Assembly: GCF_026151205.1 (NCBI RefSeq)
Contig: NC_087078.1
Span: forward strand, 782,175 to 846,174
Direction: 5' to 3'
Origin: Bolinopsis microptera
Taxonomy: Eukaryota; Ctenophora; Tentaculata; Lobata; Bolinopsidae
Length of the DNA stretch: 64,000 nucleotides
The notes beneath the pieces are model-generated. The model was not told where the DNA came from and made no database searches. It worked only from the letters and a program-made list of their open reading frames with translations. The position numbers and the translations under genes were made by a program. Positions 11,601 to 23,600 of the stretch are shown in pieces. The first letter of the stretch is position 1; each line of letters begins with the position of its first letter.

Positions 11601-14600
11601 TAACAGTTGTTCAGTGACACAATGGAGGACCTCTACAATCACATCAACCCGGACACTAACAGACACGCTCCCCTTATCTCTACTGAACTGATTAACCTTA
11701 TCAGAGCTAATAAGGACACTCTAAACTCTGTTCTTATCTATGACAGGTGAGCATTTCAACTTATTTTTATTGACTTTAATCTTTATCTGTCGATCTTTTA
11801 CAGCTGTTTATTTCAAGAAAATTCAAAACCCTTTGGGAATAAATGTTTTGTTATAACGATTTTCTCATTTGGCTGACATAGCATAAAATAACAAACGAAT
11901 ATTTCCAGGGATTTCAGTTACAACTACTTCGGGATAAAAACTCTGGAGAAGACCTACCTGTTGAAAATAAACGGGAAAGTAGTGGAGCGACCCCAGCATA
12001 TGTTGATGAGAGTCTCCCTTGGTGAATTCTATTTTTGATTCATTTTTAATTTTAGGAGAAATCATTTCTTGTGCGACGAAGTAGATATAATAAGGTTATC
12101 TTATTACGAATCGAACAGTTTACAACATGTACAAGTGCACCTACAGGATTTGGTGTTCTATTTTAATTTTATATCTATATACTACTATGAAATGCAGGTA
12201 AATATCCATAACTGACCGGACTATTACCCTTATTACCCTGTTTAAGATTATTCTATCTGTTACTGGAGTGACAAATAAGGGAGTATTAATGTACCTGCCC
12301 CAAAATCAAACCTCTAAATCAAGAACGATATAAACAAAATAATACGCGATATTTTTACCTTTTAAGAATAAAATAATAGCGAACAACTCAGCGCGGGAAA
12401 CAAATATACATATAATACTAATAGTAATAGATTTGCATAGTTGATAAATAAACCTTGTACGTATTCTGTTTTCTGAACCATTCCTTGTTCATCTGCTGTT
12501 TCTTAGACCACTCATTGTTCATTTGCTGTTTCTTGGACAACTAATTGTTCATCTGCTGTTTCTTGGACAACTAATTGTTCATCTGCTGTTTCTTGGACAA
12601 CTATTTGTTCATCTGCTGTTTCTTGGACAACTATTTGTTCATCTGCTGTTTCTTGAACCACTCCTTGTTTGTCCACCACTAATATTTCTTCAGCTGTTTC
12701 TTGAACCATATCTTGTTCGTTTTGTATTTCTCGAACCACCCCGTGTCCACTTGGAAGATCTTGAACCAAGTCTTCTCTTTGAATTCTAACTTCCTCAAGT
12801 TCAATTGTTTCAACCCGATCAAACATGAAACGATCACGAATGCTTTGAACAATTGTTGAGTCCAACATTCGAGCTGTTAAACGCCTCATTGAATTGATGA
12901 AGAAGCTCGTTACGATATCATCATAAAGGAAGGGGTTTATCATAGAGTTTATTGGGAGAATTATCATCGAGAAAAGACTGTACCAAAGAGTGGCATCCAG
13001 GACTTCTAAGGAGTGGAGAACGCAGATTATGATGAAAGGCACCCAACAAGCGAAATCTGTGCCAATGATGATAGCAATTTTCTGGTTCATTCTACGGTTT
13101 CTGTTGGATATTTGTCTATTACCCTGCAAGTTTGTTAGACTTTTAGAGGATCTGAGGGAAACCAGTCCAATGAGGATGTAAGACAGTGTTATTATCATGA
13201 AGCATATAAAGTTGAGAATAAGAATACCCCAAACGAAGATTTTTTGAGGATCGTTGCTTTTAACGAAGTACTTGAAGAGGCACACACCATCACTACCGTA
13301 AAAGTCAACTTTTGTCTGTTTCAAAGTATAATCATGATAATCTAAATCGTGAGAGTACATTCCAGAAACCATTTGTCTTATTGTGTCCCAACTTAAAGTG
13401 GCTGTTTTCATCCGTCCATAATAGGCTTCAAGAACATCAAAGATCAATTTTTTATCAGGTGTTCCTATAAATAAACTTAAATCTTCGTTGAACTTCAATC
13501 CATTAACAAAAAAGTCCTCGAATTGGTCGATAACCGGTATGATAGCAATTGCTGCAGATGCCAGAGCTAAGCCGAAGATCCCAGTCGTTACTTGGACTGC
13601 TTTCAACCTGGTAACCTCCCCTGGAACTCTCATTGAGTTCCATATACCATAGATCCTGACAGTGCTGAGAACTGTCATGGAGAATAGTGAGATTTGCGAT
13701 CCAATCGTACTGAAAATACCGATAACAGAACATTCGATACTTGTGATCCAAGTTATTCGGCGGAGGCAGTAGTCCTTCTTGAAAATGATGCTATCGTAAA
13801 TGGCTATTACAATCAGGTAGCACCCAATCAAGAAGTCTCCTAAGGATATCAATATAACGAGCGATTTATTCATCAATGCTACTGAAGTCTGGCAACGAGT
13901 TAATGTCAGAAGATTCTTCGTCACGATGACTGAATTTGCGAGAATAGCCAGAGACCCTATTAGCCACGACAGTCCTTCAAGAGAGCCATTTTGTAAAATT
14001 TGCTTTGAACAGAGGTCATTACATTCATCCGAACCATCCATGCAATCGAAGGAACCATCACAAACCTTAACTTTGGGAATTAAACGAGATGTAGATAGAC
14101 ATGTGAAGTGGTTGTCACAACGCTTTTCGTCTGATCCATCTCCACAGTCTTTAGCCAAATCACAGACTTGAGAGTAGTCGACACACCTGATTTTGTCGTC
14201 ACACACAAAATATCGGTTTGTGAACACGTCTCCGTGCGCCTTAGTGAAGAATGCAAGGTATTCTTCGTTTGCTATGGTTCCCACTCGATCTGGATATTGG
14301 GCTGGACAGACCTCATATCTTGGAATCTCCCTAAGAGGACAAGGAGAGCTGGAGCATTTATCTACACAGCTAGTATAAACGTATTGCTCCCCGAATATGT
14401 TTGAACAATCTTGCTTGTTTGAGGGGAGATGCAGAGTAGTTTTGGTGTCAACCCCAAAAAATTCGTGATTCGGAAAAATAAACTGTTGTGATGTACAGCT
14501 TCCTCTTTGCATTTCTATCTGCATTAAACCTTTCAGACAATAAGAAATTCGTTTGGTCAGGCCCTTGTCTGATGTTGGTAACGGGCGAGTTGTTTCCATA

Positions 14601-17600
14601 GAGTTACGGGAATATAAACATATTTCATTCTCATTTCCGCAAGTTTCAATTCCATCACATAGATCCTTAACCTCAACATATCCAGGGTTTCCCCATCGAC
14701 AAACAAAAACATTTTCACATGCTTCTTCGCTAGAAACAAGTCGATATGATTGTCCAACTCCACAGGTAGGCCAGATGGCAGCCTCATCGCTTCCATCAAC
14801 ACAATCTTGGATACCATCCCCTAACCATACCAAGGGTATCGTGAGGTTTCCTAGACCTCCGACTCTTCTCTCACAGGTTCTTTGGGTGACAGATTGACAG
14901 TGGGGGTGTCTTTCATCAGCTTTATTTTCACAATAAAATTGGCCATCACACATAAAGTGCTTGTGTATAAAGCATGGTTCTGTTAACTGTTTACACATCT
15001 GTTCGATCCCATCGTCACAAATGATCCCGTGTTGATAACATATCATATATTTTGAGACTGTTGAAATATATCCGTTTATTCTACAAATTATGCCTATCTT
15101 GGAGTGGTCAGTGCAGTTTGATTGAGATTGAACTAAATCCTTGCATAAATTATTATGATAAATGTTTCCGAAGATCTGTATAAAAACATTACATCGTGTG
15201 AAATTAAGAACTGGCACCAGTTGCCCAGTGCGAGCATGTTGACATGTGTCCAATGTTTTATTTGTCACCTGACAGTTAGATTCATCATCACCATTGTCAC
15301 ATCTTTGGAGTCCATCACAAATCAACTCAGGGTTAATGTATTCATAGAAAGTGCTCCCTTTATTGTCAGTAGCATTGCAGTACATTCCATAGGTATACCC
15401 ATTGCATACGGCTTCATCTTCACAAGACAGAAAGTAGTCACATACGTCATCACAGATGTGAGGACTAAAGATTACTCCACCACTCGGCATTATGCTCGTT
15501 GTATTAGGACAGTTTGTTTCATCAATACCAGAGTCACAATCTACATTACCACTACAAACGAAGCCAAATCCTTCTAACATAGCTGAGAAAACGTATAGAT
15601 CACCGAGCCAATTTAATTTACACACGAAATACTCACAAAGGAACTTATCGTTGGTTACTCGTCCTCCAGATGCTTTATCACAAGCTTGGTAAAAGAACGA
15701 ATCATTTGTGCAGATTTCTCCGGAAACAAATCCATTTCTGATAATTGTATCATATGTTTCCTCAGAATTATGGCATTTGTTGTAGGAGGTCTCTTTCTTG
15801 CATACGTACTTTAGGAAGCCACGCTGTTCTTGAATCTGGCATGACGTCTCTGAAGCGTGATTGATCATTTCTTTCAAAACAGAAAGCATTTGTTTTACAT
15901 AAGTCAGAGCTAGTATCAAGATCAAATTTGAATTGACGCAGAATAATTTTCAATCGGAGGGCTGAGAGTATCATACTGTTCACTATAATATGTTATGCAC
16001 TTCAGCATTTAGACCATTGTAGTGCGAAGCACTACTAGTACTGGGCCGCGCCGCTTATCTGTTATCAAATAATTCTCCTCGTAACCACAGTGACAATTGA
16101 TTGGCAAGATGCACTACTGAGCCTCACCGAGCTGCGAAGGATTGACATCGTCAATCAATTCAGACCATTGATTTAATTGTAAATTATTCGAAGATATTGA
16201 CTTTAGAACTAAACTTACCCGATGTTGACTGCGAAAGAGTCGTCACAAAAAGAGCGATCAGAGTAACAGTAGTTTTCGGTATCATCAATGTACAGTAAAT
16301 ATAACAGTTACTTCAATATTAAGGAGAGCGTGTAATGGGGGAGGCAAGCTCTCGAGTCTCGAGGCTTGTGGAAAAATCATGCTAATTTTGTATTTCCCTC
16401 AAGAGGGCAGTATTGTTTGAGTACGGATTATGTGATTAACCTGCAGCCGAGAGTCTTAGCGAGTGGCTAGTTGATAACAAAGCCTGCACACTCCAAGTCC
16501 AAGACACTGTGCACAGTGTATTGGGCGAGGAGTTTGAGATCAGAGTGATCTGGAAATTAACTCTCTGTTGAACTCAGAGCTGGTTGGTGTTATAAACGAT
16601 GACTATTCAAAAGGTATCCCGCCAGGTTAGGAGGTAATGACACGGAGCGTCAGTTTGTTATGATAATATGGCGGTGATTATGTGGCCTTTCTCTTCAACA
16701 GTGGAGGTAGAATTTGGATGAGTTGTACATACAATCATACAGAATGTTAAGCAGCCCTTACCTTGATAGAGTGTGTGTAACAAGCAACTAAACGGTTCAC
16801 CAAATGTGGAAAAGACAAAGTTTAACTTTTTTCCACTTATAAATATTTTACCGGGGTAAGGACAGGGCTCCAATGCTCTATCTTATAGTGGTCACCCTGA
16901 CCACTGCCCCCTACGAAGAAGAAGAACATTGCCCGCTATGAATTTGGAAATTAATTCCTGCCGTGGAGTTCACTGTAATATAAATTCTCACAAAGTTTTC
17001 GTAAAATAATTTTTAGAAAATCCAAGAATACAAATCAACTAAATCAAGTATCCAACAATTTGCAATAATATAGATATAATACTCCGAACTAGTCGACGGC
17101 CCTCGTCCGTACTCCCTACATATGCGTAGAATCTAAATATGTGTGTAGCCGATTACTGTATTACTATTAGCTTATTACTATTACTATTAGTATAATACTA
17201 GGACAAAATATATAATCACTCCTCAGTCATATTCAATCTATATTCAATCTACATAACAGTAAGTTAAAGAACTTAAGTTATAAATATAACACCATGATCA
17301 CTATGACTTTGATTCTAGAGTTCAGAAAAAGAGTAAAACACTCATTTAAAAATCACTAAAAATGTTCACAATGTTTTGGAAAGTTTTTGGCGGTCATGAG
17401 CGTGAATAATTATGTCCGTGAAAAATTTGGGGGGAGAGAGAGCGAGAGTGGAAGAGAGGAGAGTACATGAAACACTCTAGTATAAAATTTGGGTCACAAA
17501 ACCATCCATTTAAACCATTACCACCGGCCGATTTAGAAAACATAAATTACTTGGCTTCGTCAGAGTTTTATTGAAAAATTTTATCATAATATCGATAGAA

Positions 17601-20600
17601 ATAGTTTAATATTTCAATATTTGAACTTGACCACTGAGTTTCTCTAACAAGTCAGTCATATGTTTCAAGTCTTGCAGTGTTTTACCTGCCCCGTGCTGAG
17701 GATCACGAAACAACACTACTGAACAGTAAACTCTAGCACGTGATATAAACGAATAAAGAGATTTGATATCTTCATCTCCGTTAGGGTTAAAAGCAGGATA
17801 CCCCCACAATCTGTGTAACACAATCACCACTGAAAACTCGGCTGAACTACTTAGATTACCATTAAAGAAACTGATTCTATTGCCCAAGTTATTATATCGT
17901 ACGATGATTTGTGAAAGTGAGGTTGCCAACTTTTTTATAACCGCGGCATTGATTGTTTCCATTATCACAGCTACGTGATAGTCAGAGTTATCTGTTGATC
18001 TCATGCTTTTATTATACGTTAGTTTATCCACTATCCAGCTCTTTGGATGCGATTGCACAAATTGTGTCCTCATGTGCAATTTCATCTGAATCATCTGAAA
18101 TATAAATCACTGTTCGAGGACCGTGTATGAAATGTCCGATCTCCTGTTTCCTCATCTGATATTTCTGGTTTTAAACCATAAACGTTGACAGTCTATAACT
18201 CTTAGGCCAATCGAATAATTATATTCCTATTTTGTCAGCAATAAGATTACATTGTTTTCTATTCGGTGTGAAAATATGAGCTAGAACAGACGTAATATCG
18301 AGTTATAGCTGTTTGAAATTTATGATGAACGCGCAGGTGTCCATTGATAACAACTAAATGCTCTTGTGCGTAGTATAGTATACAGTATAGCGCGTAGTAT
18401 AGTATTAGTGCGCGTCGAAAATTTGGCAAAAACGCTTTCGGAGTGACAATATTCAAACTTTGATAAAGTATATCAAGTGGGTACTTCTTGGAAAGGAAAA
18501 ATTTAGGCAAACACGATACAATTATTTTTGGGTTGATTTTCTACAACTGCAGATAATTAGATGCAGATAAGAAAATTATTCCAAATTTCAGCAAAAAAAG
18601 GGCACATTTTGACCACCTTTTTGGATTTTTACTCGGCTGTGTATCAGCTATCTTCATGCAAATTTTACCTACATGCCAACAAAGTTAACTTGCTCAAAAT
18701 ATCAAAAATATGAGTTTGTGTTAAAATTATGAATACCAAATTTAATTCTCATTCTACAGGAATTCACTGGGAAGATATCGACACTGCAATCGAAACTTAC
18801 AACTTAATGTCGGAGAAGTTCTTTACTCACGCCTCCCCTACTCTATTCAACTCGGGAACTGTGAGACCTCAACTCGCTAGGTATTTAGATTGGACGACAT
18901 TTCAGTGACCCTGACCGAACGTTCGACTGAATTAGTATCTTCAGCTCCTATCCTGAATTGATGTTAAATTTCCTTTGTCCAAACTCCAAAGTGACAACTT
19001 CTGTCTTCACCTTAGGGTTCTAACATTTGCGTTCCCGCCAAACGGAACGTAACGCGCGAAAACTTTTACGTCTGTAATATAAAAAAGACATTTTGTGAGT
19101 TCCTCGAAACGCGCATTTGATGCGCGTTTTGCATGCAACGACAGTTCGCGGCAAATTTGGGTTTTGTACATGGAGATGTAAGTTTCTTACCCGGATGTGC
19201 GCGGTCAATAGTTTGCTCGAAACTTTAGAACAAAATTAGTTATGAATCCAAATAGATTGTGCAGTCTAGGTGTAGTTTTAGACCTTAACAAAAAGCTGAG
19301 CACATCCGGAATAACAAGTCGCTAACAATGCTGTTCACATCCAGATGTTCGTTAAATTTTCCTAAAAAGGCCTTTTCAGCTGCTTCTTGTTAGAATGCTC
19401 GGATAGCATGGACGCTATTTACGACACTCTCAAGAACTGTGCCATCTTGGCTGCTCATGCTGGCGGCTGTGGCCTTTCCATTCAAAGTATCCGAGCTCAA
19501 GGGAGTTTCATACAAGGCAGCAACGGAACAAGCTCTGGAATTGTTCCCTTGCTACAAGTGTATAATAACACTACGAGATATGTTGACCAGGGCGGCAAGG
19601 TTTGAGACTTGTTACTTTTAGTAGTGTGTACTGAGTCATACTCACTCCCTTCACTTTCATTTCAGTTGTTTCCTATTGACTATGACTGATGACAGTATCG
19701 ACGGTATCTACGACACCTTAAAGCAGTGCGCCATGATAAGCAAATCAGCAGGAGGTAAGCTTCTTACCTTACCTACCTTCTAGCTACTACTAGTACTAGC
19801 TATACTTCTAGCTACTCATAATAATTGTTCTTCTTTATATGTTCGATTAGAAAAGCACTTGCACCTTCTTTTACTGGCTTTATTGAGTTATCTGCCCCGG
19901 CATAAGTTATATGTCTTGCTACTCTATCTTGGCACGCGCTGCTGCACAACATTCTGATCATTACATTTTGACCCACCATTTCCTCAGGGATTGGTGTGAA
20001 CGTGCACAATATTCGAGCTAAATTACAAACTAACCAATCAGAGAGCTGTATTCTAGTCACGTGACCCACCATCTCCCCAGGGATTGGTGTGAACGTGCAC
20101 AATATTCGAGCTAAAGGTAGCTACATCTGGGGAACTGGGGGAAGCAGCAACGGCCTCGTGCCCATGCTTAGAGTGTTCAATAACACTGCTAGATATGTCG
20201 ATCAGGGTGGCAATAAGGTATGACTGACGCACAACAACAACATTTTCATCTGTTTCACGAGTGCTGTGTTGATTCAGTATACACTTACTTAAATTAAATT
20301 AAGTTATTTGTTTTTGGTAGAACTTTTGTATTTTATGGTTCAAATTTCTGTCAACTTCTTAACCACCATTCTTGATTTGAACCATTTTGCAGAGACCAGG
20401 TTCATTTGCAATCTACCTGGAACCATGGCATGCAGATGTGTTTGATTTCTTGGATTTGAGGAAGAACACTGGTAAGGAAGAGGCTCGAGCAAGGGATTTG
20501 TTCTATGCTTTATGGATTCCTGATCTGTTTATGAAAAGGGTAAGCGAAACTAATAGTCTAACAATCAACATTCGTATATTAGATTTCCGGACTGCACCGC

Positions 20601-23600
20601 CTTTACTGAGATCTATCTATAAAACATTTCACACTTAAAACTTGACGAAGTAACTGGAACCAGGTTGAAGCCAACGAAGACTGGTCCCTGTTCTGTCCCA
20701 ACGAGTCACCTGGTCTCCAAGACACGTGGGGTGACGACTTTGAGAAACTGTACGTGCAGTATGAACGTGAGGGCCGAGCCCGCAAAACTATAAAGGCGCA
20801 GAAACTTTGGTTTGCTATTATTGATAGTCAAATTGAGACTGGGACTCCGTATATGGTTTACAAGGATGCGTGTAATAAGAAGAGTAATCAGCAGAACCTA
20901 GGGACGATCAAATGTAGCAACCTCTGCACAGGTTGGTATTTATTAGCACTTTCAAATGTAGCAACCTCTGCACAGGTTGGTATTTATTAGCACTTTCAAA
21001 TGTAGCAACCTCTGCACAGGTTGGTATTTATTAGCACTTTCAAATGTAGCAACCTCTGCACAGGTTGGTATTTATTAGCACTTTCAAATGTAGCAACCTC
21101 TGCACAGGTTGGTATTTATTAGCACTTTCAAATGTAGCAACCTCTGCACAGGTTGGTATTTATTAGCACTTTCAAATGTAGCAACCTCTGCACAGGTTGG
21201 TATTTATTAGCACTTTCAAATGTAGCAACCTCTGCACAGGTTGGTATTTATTAGCACTTTCAAATGTAGCAACCTCTGCACAGGTTGGTATTTATTAGCA
21301 CTTTTGTGTCTTGGTTGATATAATCTATTTTTCAATCTCCCCATCGTTTTATCACTGGCCACATTGTTGTAAGTCAACAATTATTTCAGAAAAGAAACAA
21401 AAAAAACAATTATTTCAGAGATTGTCGAGTACTCCTCGCCTGACGAGATTGCCGTGTGCAACTTGGCCAGTATAGCTGTCAATATGTACGTTAATAACGA
21501 CAAGACGTACGACTTTGAGGGACTCAAGGAGGTTGCTAAGGTAAGAATATTAAGATTTTAGTAATAATTACTTTCTTGGATAAGAATCTAGAGTGTCACG
21601 TCCCTTTATACTTTTGAAAATAATAAATTCAGTAAAGAATCATTTTTGTATAGGTAATAACAAGATGTATACAGTATATTAAGTAATGAAATATTAAATC
21701 GTCCAAAAATATTGAAGCAATTTATGAATAACCTCTCAGAACGCTTATCATGTACAGCATTTTGACATCAAATATGTTCAAATAAATCGGTTTTTATATT
21801 AAAAGGACTAAAAGCTCAATGTTCTGATACACAGAAAAACAGGGATAAGTCATATTTTTCATCTTTTAAAAAACAAATTACTACAGTTAACTCCTGATCA
21901 GGTTCTTGCTAGTAGAGTCCGTGAAGCCAACTTCCGATAGGGTATCCACTTCTTCTTCTTCTTCGCTCTCTTGTGCGCAATAACTTTGTGATTAGTGCAG
22001 TTGATTTCATCTGAAAAGTCACCACAATCATCAACAAGATCACACACCTGATGGTACTCCACACATTTACTGTTTTTGCACTGGAAGAAGTTTTGTTCGT
22101 ACAGACCCTCAGGGTTGGTATCTGTCACGAAAGTAAGGTATGACTTGTTAGCTAGCGTGTATATTCTGTCAGGGTACTGGCCTGGACACGAGTTGTGGAT
22201 CAGGGGGGTGGTTTCTAGAGGGCACACGGAGTCTAGGCAGAGATCTAAACAACTTAGGTACACATACGACTCTCCAAAAATATTACTGCAATCTATTTTG
22301 GAGGAAGGAACGTTTACACGGATCCTTGCTGCTCCGAAAACATCAACTAAAGGTCGTGAGAATTCTTTAACGGAACAAACCTCCCTCTCTGGAACCCCCA
22401 TATAACGACATATATCTTTAACTGAGCCCTGATACGGAACAGTATTGTCAATGCGAGGGAGGTCTCCAGCAGTCTCACAAGTAGACATTCCGCAAGTCTC
22501 ATTCTCACCACACAGAAGATCAACATCTACAAACGGGATGGCTCCTCGTGGACACCTATATATGTCCTGACATGATGCGTTATCATAGTCTAACTTAACT
22601 CGGAATGTCCCACTTTCCTTGTCCCCACAAAACATCCAACGTTCAAGATTGGAATAATGACTAACAGTTGAATCTTCATCGACTCCGTTCAAACAGTCTA
22701 TCTCGTTATCCAATATCCAGGCGACAGGGAAGGGTAAACTTTGGGTGTCCCGACCAAACGATCGTTTACATTCGTGAGCAGAAGTCATTAAATTGCACAA
22801 ATTATTGGTCTCATCACTACCATCTGAGCAGTCCATCACTCCATCGCACATCCTGTGTTTGTGTACTCTACAAGAAGTGGAGGGTGAGATGCAAGCGTTT
22901 TCCATTCCATCATCACACAGTTTCACTGGCATGGGGACTCCAAGTGTGTCAGAATAATCAAGACAAATCATAGTTTTAGAAATACTAGACATAAACCCGT
23001 TCACATTGCAATAACCCCCCACCCGTGCAATATCCGTACAGTTAGTCTGATCTAAGTAGTTGTGACAGTAGGGACGGTTATATCCCACTATATCAAACAC
23101 AGAGCATCTCGTGTAGTTGAGAATAGGAACAGCTACATATTCCCCCATTTCGAGGAGATTGGAATGAGGACAGGGGTGGGGGGTGTCACGTGACGTGACG
23201 TCATTCATCAGACAGTCCTGCTCATCCTCATAGTTATCACAAGCTGCATACCCGTCACACACTCTGTAGGGGGGCACGTAGATGTAAGTACCATACCTGG
23301 AACAGATAGCCAATCAGAGAGCTGTATTCTAGTCACTTGATACAAACTAGCCAATCAGAGAGCTGTATTCTAGTCACGTGATACAAACTAGCCAATCAGA
23401 GAGCTGTATTCTAGTCACGTGATACAAACTAGCCAATCAGAGAGCTGTATTCTAGTCACTTGATACAAACTAGCCAATCAGAGAGCTGTATTCTAGTCAC
23501 TTGATACAAACTAGCCAATCAGAGAGCTGTATTCTAGTCACGTGATACAAATACAGATTAAGTTAGTTTAAACAGTTTACCATACCTGGAGCAGAACACC

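Noticed and set aside
13926-15692. Several plus-strand ORFs of 60-140 codons
   Set aside because: Antisense shadows of the LDLa receptor coding exon, whose Cys-pattern and 7TM are clearly on the minus strand.
12512-16285. Adhesion-type or leucine-rich-repeat GPCR with GAIN or LRR domain
   Set aside because: No GPS-like cleavage motif or LxxLxLxxN repeats are visible. Only LDLa-type and other Cys-rich segments precede the 7TM.
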